From Streptococcus sanguinis SK355 (GTDB taxonomy: Bacteria > Bacillota > Bacilli > Lactobacillales > Streptococcaceae), in NCBI RefSeq assembly GCF_000212855.1, contig NZ_GL890993.1:762683-826682 (forward strand): a DNA stretch of 64,000 bases, written 5' to 3'. Below, in pieces: positions 18,839 through 27,240 of this stretch; positions within the stretch are counted from its first letter, which is position 1; each line of letters opens with the position of its first letter. The notes beneath the pieces were generated by a model, which made no database searches, had not been told where the DNA came from, and was given only the letters and a program-made list of their open reading frames with translations. Made by a program: the position numbers and the translations under genes.

Positions 18839-18867
18839 AAAAGTTACAAATTTCTGTAACTTTTTTT
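18839..18867 (+). terminator. Terminator after the SDR gene
   Basis: Perfect stem AGTTACA / TGTAACT extended by A-T pairs, loop AATTTC, then seven T. It insulates ssbB from upstream transcription. Confidence 0.9.
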
Positions 18868-18874
18868 GATTTCC

Positions 18875-18882
18875 TGCGAATA
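18875..18882 (+). promoter_or_regulatory. Cin-box (SigX/ComX promoter) of ssbB
   Basis: TGCGAATA matches the streptococcal combox/cin-box TNCGAATA recognised by the competence sigma factor, 20 bases before the ssbB start and directly after a terminator, with no sigma-A -35 element visible. Confidence 0.85.
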
Positions 18883-18902
18883 AATAGATAGGAGGAAAGA
18901 AT

Positions 18903-19298
18903 ATGTATAATAAAGTAATTGTAATCGGCCGGCTGACGGCTACGCCTGAACTTCACAAGACTGCGAATGAAAAATCTGTGGCCCGCGCAACGGTCGCGGT
19001 TAATCGCCCTTATAAATCTCAGAGCGGTGAGCGTGAGGCGGATTTTGTAAACGTGGTTGTCTGGGGGCGTCTAGCTGAGACTTTAGCCAGCTATGCAAGC
19101 AAGGGCAGCTTGATTTCTCTAGATGGTGAGTTGCGGACTCGTCGCTATGAAAAGGAGGGGGCCACTCATTATGTGACAGAGGTGCTTTGTCATAGCTTCC
19201 AGCTGCTGGAAAGTCGGGCTCAGCGCGCTCTGCGTGAAAATAACAGCGGAGCTGATTTGGCAGATTTAGTATTGGAAGAAGAGGAACTTCCCTTTTAA
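18903..19298 (+). CDS. ssbB: Competence-induced single-stranded DNA-binding protein SsbB
   Basis: 131 residues, an OB-fold SSB that protects incoming single strands during transformation. MYNKVIVIGRLTATPELHKT and RATVAVNRPYKSQSGEREADFVNVVVWGRLAE match pneumococcal SsbB closely. It is shorter than the housekeeping SsbA and lacks its long Gly/Gln-rich linker, but keeps the acidic C-terminal tip (EEEELPF) used to recruit partner proteins. AGGAGGAAAG precedes the ATG; the cin-box at 18875-18882 explains competence-only expression. Confidence 0.95.
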   Translation: MYNKVIVIGRLTATPELHKTANEKSVARATVAVNRPYKSQSGEREADFVNVVVWGRLAETLASYASKGSLISLDGELRTRRYEKEGATHYVTEVLCHSFQLLESRAQRALRENNSGADLADLVLEEEELPF

Positions 19299-19505
19299 GC
19301 AAGAAGCAAAGAGTGGGAAATGACCCAGCTCTAAAAAAATCATTATTCAGTTTTGCAGGATGCAAGCTCTGTTTGACTGAAAGTCTCTTTCTATCAAGCT
19401 TTTAAAAGTTTAATTATGATTGTCGAGGTGGGACCAAGAATCAAAAATCAATGATTTTTTAGATTCTCTTTCGCCTCTTTTATTATAGCCATTTCTGGAA
19501 AGATT
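19299..19505 (+). other. Non-coding gap with a strong hairpin after ssbB
   Basis: No convincing gene. A near-perfect hairpin, AGAATC.AAAATCA / TGATTTTT..GATTCT (19437-19467), sits between GAGGTGGGA (19425-19433) and GCCTC, and a degenerate GAGTGGGA occurs at 19312. The flanks resemble the termini of the 173-bp repeat at 12811, so this may be a decayed element of the same general kind. The hairpin could also terminate ssbB transcription. Confidence 0.45.
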
Positions 19506-19533
19506 TTGCTTTTTGCCGGCTTTGTAATATAAT
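19506..19533 (+). promoter_or_regulatory. Promoter of the sensor operon
   Basis: TTGCTT (19506-19511), 16-base spacer, TATAAT (19528-19533); about 45 bases before the first sensor gene. Confidence 0.6.
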
Positions 19534-19579
19534 AATCCTATATGTTTCATAAAGGTGCTTGCGGCATAGGGGGTGAAAA

Positions 19580-20566
19580 ATGGTATCAGCTAAAGTCAAA
19601 AAACGGATACAGCATTATCAGAAAAAGGCTCTCTGGCCGCTTTTCATTCTGCTTATCTTGGGTTTGCTTTTTGTTTATTTCAAGGGCGTTCTGCCAGATG
19701 AGAAGCAGGTCAAGATTGGGGTGACCTACATGACCATGAACAATGACTTTTACAAGACCTTAAATGCGGAACTGGAGAAGAAAACCAACCAGCAGGGCAG
19801 CCGACTTTACGTTCGGGATCCTGAGCTGGATGAGGGCAAGCAGAGCCAGCAGATTGACTTTTTTGTCCGAGAAAAGGTTGATGTCATTGTTATCAATCCA
19901 GTGAAAAGCAATAGTCCCAGTATCATTTCCTCTCTTCAAAAGGCCAAGAAAGCTGGGATTAAAATCATCGTAGTGGATGCGCCTATCAGTCAGGATGTAA
20001 AAGTGGATACGACCATTGTGTCTGATAACTACCAAGCAGGCGTCCTGATTGCCCAGGACATGATGAAGCGCCGGCCTTCTGCTAATATTCTCCTTCTAGA
20101 GCACCGCAATGCCGTCTCTGCCATGGACCGGATTCAGGGATTTATTGATACGATTGAAAAACAGCCTAGCTACAAGATTATTTCCCAGAAAGAAACACTA
20201 GGCCAGACAGAGGAAACCATGCCACAGGTCAAAGGGGCTCTAGACGAGGGTCTGGACTTTAATGTAGTTATGGCGCTCAATGATCGAGCAGCCATCGGGG
20301 CCTTGGCTGCTATTAAAAATCAGGGTCTTGATAAGAAAATCTCAATCTATGGCGTGGATGGTTCACCAGATATCAAAAACTTTCTGGCTACGACTAGCGA
20401 TATTGAGGGAACCGTGGCCCAATCCCCCATTCAGATGGGACGCAAGGTGGCGCAGGTAATTGAGCTGATGCAGGAGGGGAAATCCTACGACAGACAATAC
20501 CTGATTCCAGTTCACTTAGTCAACAGAGATAATATCAGTCAATACACAGTTACAGGGTGGCAATAA
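19580..20566 (+). CDS. levQ: Membrane-anchored sugar-binding sensor protein (LevQ-like)
   Basis: 328 residues. One N-terminal membrane helix (about 15-34) without a lipobox, then a periplasmic-binding-protein type 1 domain of the RbsB/LacI family (KIGVTYMTMNNDFYKTLNAELEKK..., VIVINPVKSNS, IIVVDAPI, VMALNDRAAIGALAAI, IYGVDGSPDI). It has no cognate ABC permease here and is followed by a kinase and regulator, so it presents sugar to a sensor rather than a transporter. Order and content match the S. mutans levQRST four-component system; the symbol follows that synteny. AGGGGGTG precedes the ATG. Confidence 0.78.
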   Translation: MVSAKVKKRIQHYQKKALWPLFILLILGLLFVYFKGVLPDEKQVKIGVTYMTMNNDFYKTLNAELEKKTNQQGSRLYVRDPELDEGKQSQQIDFFVREKVDVIVINPVKSNSPSIISSLQKAKKAGIKIIVVDAPISQDVKVDTTIVSDNYQAGVLIAQDMMKRRPSANILLLEHRNAVSAMDRIQGFIDTIEKQPSYKIISQKETLGQTEETMPQVKGALDEGLDFNVVMALNDRAAIGALAAIKNQGLDKKISIYGVDGSPDIKNFLATTSDIEGTVAQSPIQMGRKVAQVIELMQEGKSYDRQYLIPVHLVNRDNISQYTVTGWQ

Positions 20567-21879
20567 TGAGACCTCAAAAAAGTATATTTTACAGCAAAAT
20601 AGCCCTGATGGTCATCAATCTGGTTGCCATTGTCTATAATGCATCCATCTATCTCTTTGCGACCAACTATGTAGCGGCTAAGGGCTTCAGTCACTCGCTT
20701 TTGGAGCGTTTGGATGCTATTCCGGGATCTCCCAGCTTGATTTTCTGGGTATCAATTAGCCTCTATGGCAGTCTGCTTTTGGTCATGTACTATCGCGAGC
20801 GCCATCCCAATCAGCTGTCCGTCTATGACAAGGCGACTATTATTGAAATCCTGCTCATGCTGGTCATCTTTTCCGTCTTGCATTCGTCCTACAATGGCTT
20901 GATTCTCTTGGTGTTTGCGGATATTTTCTATGGCTCTAAGGAGTTCAATGCTTCCAAGGACAAGAAGTACTGGTTTTCTTTCATTATTTTGAGCTTTGGC
21001 ATGCTGCTCTTGTCCAACTATGACCTCATGTCGCTCTTTATCAAGCTGCCTTCTCTAGATACCTATATTCGGTTTTACCCAGAGTCTGTCCGGCTGTTAC
21101 TGCTTTTTGGTAAGAATTTCCTCTATTCTTTAAATATCGTCGTTTTTATGATTTCCTTGCTCTTCTATATCTTGTCGGCTATTACGGAGCGTCATCGGAT
21201 TGAGGAAGAGCTGCGCATGGCTTCTCAGGCCAATCGCGAGTTGAACTCTTACCTTGCTTTGTCTGAGAAAATAGCAGAAGACCGAGAACGGAAGCGTATT
21301 GCCAGAGAGATTCACGATACATTGGGCCATGCCCTGACAGGAATTTCAGCGGGTATTGATGCGGTCAAGGTCTTGGTTGATATTGATACCAATCGGGCTA
21401 AGGAGCAGCTCAATAATGTCTCAGTCGTCGTTCGAGATGGTATCCGTGACGTCCGAGGCTCGCTCAATAAGATGCGGCCGGGAGCTCTGGAAAATAACAC
21501 TTTGAAGGAAGCACTGATTAAGATTATCCGTGAGTATGAAGCCATCTCCAATTTGGAGATTCATCTCCGCTACGAATGGGATAATATTGACTTGGATATT
21601 GCCAAGGAAGACATTGTCTTCCGGGTGATTCAGGAGTCTATTACCAACTCTGTCCGCCATGGGCATGCCAAGACTATCTGGATTGAGCTGCTGGAGGAAG
21701 AGTCCTATGTAATGACCATTCAGGATGATGGTGTTGGCTTTGATGAACTCCACTATGGCTATGGCCTCAAGCAGATGCAGGAGCGCCTAATGATTATTGG
21801 TGGAAGCGTCCGCTTTGAAAATCGGGACGGTTTCTACACGCATATCGAAATCCCAAAAATAGGAGGAAGACATGATTAA
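20566..21879 (+). CDS. levS: Sensor histidine kinase (HisKA_3/NarL type, LevS-like)
   Basis: 437 residues starting at the ATG that shares a base with the previous stop (TAATG); an upstream GTG is rejected on ribosome-site spacing. About six membrane helices (residues 12-200), then a dimerisation domain with His250 in REIHDTLGHALTGI and a C-terminal HATPase (IQESITNSVRHGHA, DDGVGF, YGLKQMQERL). The LytS/DesK-like kinase type pairs with the LuxR-class regulator that follows. It probably responds to the two flanking binding proteins. The letter follows S. mutans naming; the exact letter order is not certain. Confidence 0.85.
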   Translation: MRPQKSIFYSKIALMVINLVAIVYNASIYLFATNYVAAKGFSHSLLERLDAIPGSPSLIFWVSISLYGSLLLVMYYRERHPNQLSVYDKATIIEILLMLVIFSVLHSSYNGLILLVFADIFYGSKEFNASKDKKYWFSFIILSFGMLLLSNYDLMSLFIKLPSLDTYIRFYPESVRLLLLFGKNFLYSLNIVVFMISLLFYILSAITERHRIEEELRMASQANRELNSYLALSEKIAEDRERKRIAREIHDTLGHALTGISAGIDAVKVLVDIDTNRAKEQLNNVSVVVRDGIRDVRGSLNKMRPGALENNTLKEALIKIIREYEAISNLEIHLRYEWDNIDLDIAKEDIVFRVIQESITNSVRHGHAKTIWIELLEEESYVMTIQDDGVGFDELHYGYGLKQMQERLMIIGGSVRFENRDGFYTHIEIPKIGGRHD

Positions 21880-22555
21880 GGTTTTAATAGCAGACGATCA
21901 GGCCTTGATTCGCGAGTCTCTGCAAATCATTCTGTCTGCCCACGCAGATATTGAGGTAGTCGGGACAGTCGGAGACGGCAAGGAAGTGCTGGAAAAGCTT
22001 CATCGGGTACGTCCAGATGTGATTTTGATGGATATTCGCATGCCAGTCATGGACGGTGTTCTCTGTACTAAGGCTGTCAAAGAGCAGTATCCAGATGTTA
22101 AGATTATCATTCTGACGACCTTTGATGACGATGAATTTATCTTCTCTGCTCTCAAATACGGTGCGTCTGGTTATATTCTCAAAGGGGTTTCGACAGAAGA
22201 GCTTCACGAAGCCATTCAGACAGTCTATCGGGGCGGAGCCATGATCAATCCCAATATTGCCACCAAGGTCTTCAAAATCTTTTCACAGATGGCCCAGTCC
22301 AACTTTGCTATCACAGTGACGGAGGAAAATATAGAGGACATGAGCCGGACGGAGTGGAAGATTATCCAGCAGATTGGCTTTGGGATTTCTAATAAAGAAA
22401 TTGCAGCCAAGCTTTTTCTATCAGAAGGGACAGTCCGAAATTACCTGTCAGGTATCCTAGCCAAGCTCAACTTGCGCGACCGAACCCAGCTGGCTATCTG
22501 GGCTGTGCAGACCGGAGTCACCCAGAGAGATTTTAGTAAGGAAAGCGACAAATGA
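21872..22555 (+). CDS. levR: NarL/LuxR-family response regulator (LevR-like)
   Basis: 227 residues. Receiver with DD pocket (IADDQ), phospho-acceptor Asp54 (VILMDIRMP) and Lys in GYILKG (about residue 104); LuxR-type HTH at about 160-215 (GISNKEIAAKLFLSEGTVRNYLSGILAKL). It overlaps the kinase by eight bases and the next gene by ATGA. The palindromes upstream of the PTS operon (23892-23947) are its likely targets; this is inference. Confidence 0.88.
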   Translation: MIKVLIADDQALIRESLQIILSAHADIEVVGTVGDGKEVLEKLHRVRPDVILMDIRMPVMDGVLCTKAVKEQYPDVKIIILTTFDDDEFIFSALKYGASGYILKGVSTEELHEAIQTVYRGGAMINPNIATKVFKIFSQMAQSNFAITVTEENIEDMSRTEWKIIQQIGFGISNKEIAAKLFLSEGTVRNYLSGILAKLNLRDRTQLAIWAVQTGVTQRDFSKESDK

Positions 22556-23835
22556 AGTGGAGACTAAGACATTTGGCCCTACTGGTTGTCCTAATCATAT
22601 CTGTTGCTCTGGCTTTTGTATTTTGGGCTTCAGCTCAGGAAAAAGTCCTTCGTATCGGTGTCTATGCTGGCTCTAGCTGGGATGTACCTAACAGCCGTGA
22701 AAACAAGGTCTTGGACAGCCTGATTAAAAAATTTGAAAAGACGCATCCTCATGTCAAGGTCGTCTACGAAAGCGGTATTCCCAAGGATGATTATGCTGAC
22801 TGGCTGGCAGAGCAAGTCTTGAAAGGTGAGCAGCCAGATCTCTTTATGGTACCGGAAAACGACTTTAGCATGTTGGCTTCGACTGGCGCGCTTAAATCCT
22901 TGGATACCCTCCTAACGGATGATGAACGGACAGCCTTTTATCCGGTGGCTTATGAAGCTGGGCAATATCAGGGAGTCAGCTACGCTCTCCCAGTTGAGAG
23001 CAATCCCATCATGATGTGTGTCAATAAAGACTTGCTTGAAAAAGAAGGAATTAGCATTCCTGAGTCAGGCTGGACCCTGGCGGATTTCTATGAGATTTGC
23101 AAGAAAGTAACCAAGGATACCAATGGCGATGGTGTGGTGGATCAGTACGGTATTACGGATTACACTTGGCAGCAGGCTCTGGTAGCTTACGGCGGCCATC
23201 TTACCGATAAATCCGGTATCAATGTAGACAGCTCAGAGATGCACCAAGCCTTGGCCTTTATGAGCAAGCTAGACATGCTCAGCCAGCACTATAAGGTGAC
23301 TTCTAATGACTTTGATGAGGGACGGGTGGCCTTCTATCCTATGAGTCTGGCCCAGTATCGAACCTACAAGCCTTACCCTTACCATGTTGCCAAGTATTCT
23401 AGCTTTTCTTGGACCTGTATCCCCATGCCAACAGCCAATAGCCAGGTGATGGGAACACAGGTCAAGACGTCGCTCTTTGCCATGTCTTCCAATAGTAAGC
23501 AAGAGAAGCTGGCTTGGGAATTTATGCTCTTGCTGTCACAGGATAAAGAAAGCCAGCAGGCCTTGTTTGAAAAATCACAGGGGACCTCAGTCTTACCATC
23601 TGTGGTGAAAAGTCAACAGGCTAGAGAAATCTTACAGGCAGATGATTTTGGCTTGGATTCCTTGACTTCTGAGAGGTTAGACCACATGATGAATCGCTCC
23701 ATCATTGACATCAGTCTTGAAGTAGACCGTCATACAATGGACCGGATGGACTATCTGATTCAAAATGCTATGCAGAATCAAGAGATTGACAGTGCCTTGC
23801 CAAGCATTCAAAGAGAAATAGAAAGCGGAAAATAA
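22552..23835 (+). CDS. levT: Extracellular solute-binding protein, membrane-anchored (LevT-like)
   Basis: 427 residues. N-terminal hydrophobic anchor (about residues 8-25) with no lipobox cysteine, then a type-1 (maltose/multiple-sugar) solute-binding domain: IKKFEKTHPHVKVVYES, PDLFMVPENDF, YALPVESNPIMMCVNKDLL, and an EF-hand-like DTNGDGVVDQYG (about 186-197). No permease partner is present. It completes a binding protein-kinase-regulator-binding protein set, as in S. mutans levQRST, and directly precedes the PTS operon it is expected to control. Confidence 0.78.
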   Translation: MKWRLRHLALLVVLIISVALAFVFWASAQEKVLRIGVYAGSSWDVPNSRENKVLDSLIKKFEKTHPHVKVVYESGIPKDDYADWLAEQVLKGEQPDLFMVPENDFSMLASTGALKSLDTLLTDDERTAFYPVAYEAGQYQGVSYALPVESNPIMMCVNKDLLEKEGISIPESGWTLADFYEICKKVTKDTNGDGVVDQYGITDYTWQQALVAYGGHLTDKSGINVDSSEMHQALAFMSKLDMLSQHYKVTSNDFDEGRVAFYPMSLAQYRTYKPYPYHVAKYSSFSWTCIPMPTANSQVMGTQVKTSLFAMSSNSKQEKLAWEFMLLLSQDKESQQALFEKSQGTSVLPSVVKSQQAREILQADDFGLDSLTSERLDHMMNRSIIDISLEVDRHTMDRMDYLIQNAMQNQEIDSALPSIQREIESGK

Positions 23836-23891
23836 TCTGCTTTCTTTTTTTGTTGCTAATTAAGTCAGAAAAAAGTACAGCTGCCTAGACC

Positions 23892-23911
23892 AATATGACA
23901 ATTGTCATATT
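23892..23911. promoter_or_regulatory. 20-bp perfect palindrome upstream of the PTS operon
   Basis: A perfect palindrome with half-site TGACAA / TTGTCA, about 165 bases before levD. Its TGACA core recurs in the second inverted repeat at 23921-23947, as expected for multiple sites of one dimeric regulator, most simply the adjacent NarL-type LevR. Confidence 0.6.
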
Positions 23912-23920
23912 TTTCCTAAC

Positions 23921-23947
23921 AAATGTCATCTGGGCAAAGTGACATTT
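23921..23947. promoter_or_regulatory. Second inverted repeat (AAATGTCA / TGACATTT)
   Basis: Eight-base perfect arms separated by 11 bases. Together with the palindrome at 23892 it makes a set of TGTCA/TGACA half-sites upstream of a weak core promoter (candidate -10 TACAAT at 23976-23981 with no good -35), the layout of an activator-dependent promoter. Confidence 0.55.
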
Positions 23948-23954
23948 GACAATA

Positions 23955-23968
23955 TGAAATCGGTTACA
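23955..23968 (+). promoter_or_regulatory. cre site (CcpA) of the PTS operon
   Basis: TGAAATCGGTTACA fits the consensus TGWAANCGNTNWCA at every fixed position. It lies over the expected -35 region, between the inverted repeats and the -10, consistent with catabolite repression. Confidence 0.75.
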
Positions 23969-24056
23969 AACCTTGTACAATGAAATCATCAATAAATCCT
24001 TCGTCATCTAAAGCCTGACTTGGCTAAGAAGTCGAAGGATAAAGGAGGCAGGAAAG

Positions 24057-24494
24057 ATGAAATACCTTGTACTGGTCAGCCATGGGGGACTGGCTGCAGG
24101 CGTGCAGAGTTCCTTGAAGATGTTTGCCGGAGACAAGACGGACCAGGTGATTGCGGTTGGTCTTCAGGAAGGCAAGTCAGTTGATGATTTTGCAGTTGAT
24201 TTTACTCAGGCCTTGGCTGGCTTAAGCGCTGATGACAGTGTCTTAGTTCTGGCTGATATTGTAGGAGGCAGTCCTCTGACAACAGCAGCTAGCGTCTTAG
24301 CTGACATGGGTAAGCTCGACTCAGCAGTTATCTTGGGCGGTTTGAACTTGACCATGGGACTGACTGGCTTGGTTATGAAAGATATCTTAGACGGAAAAGA
24401 GCTGGCTCAGGCTATCCTTTCCGAGGCTACAGCTGCTTTGCAGGAATTTGAAGTCGTAAGTGATGCAGCTGACGAAGATGAAGACGACATTTAG
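24057..24494 (+). CDS. levD: PTS mannose-family EIIA (LevD-like)
   Basis: 145 residues. Phosphoryl acceptor His9 in YLVLVSHGGLAAG and the conserved VLADIVGGSPLTTA block (about 75-88). Ends in an acidic tail (DAADEDEDDI). First gene of a four-subunit mannose-type permease in which EIIA and EIIB are separate proteins, unlike the fused ManL. The set is likely to import fructose and/or mannose; substrate is inferred from the S. mutans lev comparison. AGGAGGCAGGAAAG precedes the ATG. Confidence 0.88.
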   Translation: MKYLVLVSHGGLAAGVQSSLKMFAGDKTDQVIAVGLQEGKSVDDFAVDFTQALAGLSADDSVLVLADIVGGSPLTTAASVLADMGKLDSAVILGGLNLTMGLTGLVMKDILDGKELAQAILSEATAALQEFEVVSDAADEDEDDI

Positions 24495-24537
24495 TGCTTC
24501 CACTACACATTATAAAAGATAAAAGGAGATTTTAAAG

Positions 24538-25032
24538 ATGACAGTATCATTTGTACGGATTGACGACCGCATGATCCACGGTCAAACAGTCACTCGCTGG
24601 GCTAAGGAATACCCTTGTGATGGCCTGATTGCAGTTAATAATGCTGCGGCGGGAAACAAGGTTTTGATTCAGGCCTACAAGGGAGCTTCTGATAAGAAGA
24701 CTTTTGTTTGGACCAAGGAAGCCTTCAAGGAAAAATCAGGCAAGGTCACAGAGTCAGACAGCCGCTATTTCCTCATTACGAAAAATCCCGTGGACATGAA
24801 GGAAATCTTAGTGGACCAAGGTTTTGTACCTGGGGATGTTAAGGAAATTATCGTAGGTCCTGCTAATGACCGTCCGGGAGCTGTTAAGCTGGGCAACAAC
24901 CAGTCCATCACCCAGGAAGAGGCAGAAGCGATTGAAGCGATCGAAAAAGCAGGCTACAAAGTCAAATTCCAGCTCTTACCAGATGTTTCTATCGGTTATT
25001 GGAGCGATTTCAAGTCTAAATTTGGTTTTTAA
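24538..25032 (+). CDS. levE: PTS mannose-family EIIB (LevE-like)
   Basis: 164 residues with the phosphorylated histidine His14 in VRIDDRMIHGQTVTRW, the hallmark of mannose-class EIIB, and the conserved IIVGPANDRPGAVKLGN block (about 101-117). It takes phosphate from LevD and passes it to the sugar. Strong AAAAGGAG site. Confidence 0.9.
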   Translation: MTVSFVRIDDRMIHGQTVTRWAKEYPCDGLIAVNNAAAGNKVLIQAYKGASDKKTFVWTKEAFKEKSGKVTESDSRYFLITKNPVDMKEILVDQGFVPGDVKEIIVGPANDRPGAVKLGNNQSITQEEAEAIEAIEKAGYKVKFQLLPDVSIGYWSDFKSKFGF

Positions 25033-25059
25033 TTACAATAATGAAAAGGAGAGTCTATT

Positions 25060-25905
25060 ATGACAATTTCTTGGCTGCAAGCCGCTTTACTGGGTCTTTT
25101 CGCTAGTTTAGCTTCTATGCCTGGTATGGGTGGTTCTAGTATTGGTAACTACACTTTGGGACGTCCTCTGGTTGGAGGCTTGATTAGTGGGCTGATTCTC
25201 GGAGATTTAAAAACAGGGATTATGGTTGGGGTAGCCCTTCAGGTCCTCTATATCGCTCTGGTAACACCAGGTGGCACAGTTTCCGCTGACGTGCGGGCGA
25301 TCTCTTACATTGGGATTCCTCTCGCAATCTTGTTTGTTCACTCTAAAGGAATCACGTCTGAATCTGCTATCGCTGCAGCAGCTGCCCCAATCGGAGCAGC
25401 CGTTGGTACCATCGGTACAGTTCTCTTCTATGGAACAGCCACTACAAACTTGCTTTGGCAGCACATTGGCTGGAAAGCTGTTGAAAAAGGCGAATTCAAA
25501 AAGCTTTACGCTGTTGACTGGGTCTATCCTTGGATTTCCCACTTTGTCTTCTCTTTCCTTCCAACCATGATCATCACGAAGTTTGGTCCCAATATGGTTG
25601 AACTGATGAAAACCCACCTGCCAATGGATGGCTTCATCATGAAATCCCTCTTTACAGTCGGAGCTCTTCTCCCATGTGTCGGTATTGCCATTCTCTTGAA
25701 GCAAATCGTTACCAAGGCTGCTGACTTTATTCCATTCTTTGTGGGCTTCACCTTGGCTAAATCACTTGGTCTTAATTTGGTTGCCAGTGCGGTTGTTTCA
25801 TTGATTTTTGCAGTAATTTATTATGAATTGGAAGTAATCAAATCAGCTCGTGTGACTGCGCCAGCTGGTGGGGCTGACTTTGATGACGATGAGGAGGATA
25901 TCTAA
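25060..25905 (+). CDS. levF: PTS mannose-family EIIC (LevF-like)
   Basis: 281 residues, polytopic; SMPGMGGSSIGNYTLGRPLVGGLISGLILGDLKTGIMVG near the N-terminus is the EIIC-Man signature region. With EIID it forms the membrane channel. Ends in an acidic tail (DFDDDEEDI); the stop lies one base before the levG start, with GAGGAGG inside its last codons acting as the levG ribosome site. Confidence 0.9.
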   Translation: MTISWLQAALLGLFASLASMPGMGGSSIGNYTLGRPLVGGLISGLILGDLKTGIMVGVALQVLYIALVTPGGTVSADVRAISYIGIPLAILFVHSKGITSESAIAAAAAPIGAAVGTIGTVLFYGTATTNLLWQHIGWKAVEKGEFKKLYAVDWVYPWISHFVFSFLPTMIITKFGPNMVELMKTHLPMDGFIMKSLFTVGALLPCVGIAILLKQIVTKAADFIPFFVGFTLAKSLGLNLVASAVVSLIFAVIYYELEVIKSARVTAPAGGADFDDDEEDI

Positions 25906-25906
25906 G

Positions 25907-26743
25907 ATGGCTGAAAGAAAGAAAATAACTAAAAAGACTTTAGCGAAATCATTCCACCATTGGTACTATGGTCATTTGACTTGCTTCTCCCAAGAGCACA
26001 TGCAGACTTTCGGCTACTTGACCTCTATGCTGCCAATCGTGGAAGAACTCTACAAAGACAAGGCAGAGCAGAAAGAAGCTATGCAGACCTATACGGCTTT
26101 CTTCAATACAGAACCTCAGCTTGGAGCTTTGGTAGTGGGGATTACAGCTGGTTTGGAAGAAGCGCGTGCCAATGGTGACGCTGTTGATGGCGAAACTATC
26201 AATGGTATGCGTGCCGGTCTCATGGGACCTATTGCGGGTATCGGTGACTCTTTGGTGGTTGGAACTTTGATTCCGGTTCTGCTAGGGATTGCCCTTGGTC
26301 TCTCGAAAGGTGGAAATCCTATCGGGGCTCTCTTTTACATCCTTGTCTGGAATGTTCTCATCTATGGCGGTATGCGCTTTGCCTACTTCAAAGGCTATGA
26401 ATTAGGGGACAAGGCGGTAGAGTTCCTTGTAGGACCTAAAGGACAGGCGCTTCGTAAGGCAATCAGTGTCATTGGTGGTATGGTTATCGGGGCAGTTGCT
26501 GCAACTTGGGTCTCTGTAACGACTTCATTAGAGCTGAAAAATGCTGATGGCGAAGCCTTCCTGAAGCTGCAAGAAAAGATTGACGGTGTTTATCCAGGGC
26601 TCTTAACAGCTGGCTTTATCACTCTTTGCTGGTGGCTGATGGCTAAGAAAAAAGTATCACCAAACCTTGTTATGCTCCTCTTGGTTGTCATTGCTTTGAT
26701 TGGTGTAGCGCTTGGCATCTTTGACCCTCAACTTAAATACTAA
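25907..26743 (+). CDS. levG: PTS mannose-family EIID (LevG-like)
   Basis: 278 residues, beginning MAERKKITKKTLAKSFHHWYYGHLTCFSQEHMQTFGYL, the conserved EIID start. GPIAGIGDSLVVGTLIPVLLGI is the signature segment (about residues 102-123). The ATG at 25907 is chosen from the GAGGAGG nine bases upstream; an earlier in-frame ATG at 25868 lies inside levF. Confidence 0.9.
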   Translation: MAERKKITKKTLAKSFHHWYYGHLTCFSQEHMQTFGYLTSMLPIVEELYKDKAEQKEAMQTYTAFFNTEPQLGALVVGITAGLEEARANGDAVDGETINGMRAGLMGPIAGIGDSLVVGTLIPVLLGIALGLSKGGNPIGALFYILVWNVLIYGGMRFAYFKGYELGDKAVEFLVGPKGQALRKAISVIGGMVIGAVAATWVSVTTSLELKNADGEAFLKLQEKIDGVYPGLLTAGFITLCWWLMAKKKVSPNLVMLLLVVIALIGVALGIFDPQLKY

Positions 26744-26837
26744 TTCTCGCTCAATTTTAGGCTGGCAGTAAGTCCGATTTGCAGCTAGTCTAATACAAAT
26801 TTGTTTGAGCAGAGTAAAAGAAAGAACGGAGAAGATC

Positions 26838-27128
26838 ATGACAGAACAAGAATTGATTCAAGGCTATGAAACAGAAATTCACTACCAGAAGCATATGATT
26901 GAAAATCTAGGACGCTGGTTCAGTCTCTTCTTTGCCATTGCCAGCATCGGTCTTGTTCTGATTTATCTCTTTCATGAGACCAATCTCCTAGCGCTGATTG
27001 CAGGAATCGTCCTAGCTCTACTAGGGATCTTATCTATGCTCGTATTTGGCTATGGCATCTATAGAGGGCGCCTAAATCTGCAAAAAGTGATTGATGATTT
27101 TGAAGCAAAACTAAAACTTGCAAGATAG
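26838..27128 (+). CDS. levX: Small membrane protein following the PTS (LevX-like)
   Basis: 96 residues with two hydrophobic helices (about 27-44 and 50-70) between charged, helical ends (EQELIQGYETEIHYQKHMIENLG and LQKVIDDFEAKLKLAR). A small gene of unknown role, levX, sits at the same place in the S. mutans lev operon, so the symbol is by position; sequence identity was not tested. CGGAGAAG precedes the chosen ATG. Followed by the operon terminator. Confidence 0.65.
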   Translation: MTEQELIQGYETEIHYQKHMIENLGRWFSLFFAIASIGLVLIYLFHETNLLALIAGIVLALLGILSMLVFGYGIYRGRLNLQKVIDDFEAKLKLAR

Positions 27129-27143
27129 ACATTCCCCCTAAAG

Positions 27144-27182
27144 ACAAGTCTGAGAGGATTTTAGCTCGGACTTGTTTTTTTG
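27144..27182 (+). terminator. Terminator of the PTS operon
   Basis: Stem ACAAGTCTGAG / CTCGGACTTGT with one G-T pair, followed by eight T. Confidence 0.88.
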
Positions 27183-27240
27183 AGTTTAGGACCAAGCGAA
27201 GAAAAAATAAAATTTTTCTTTCATCTAGCTGGTTTTTTTC

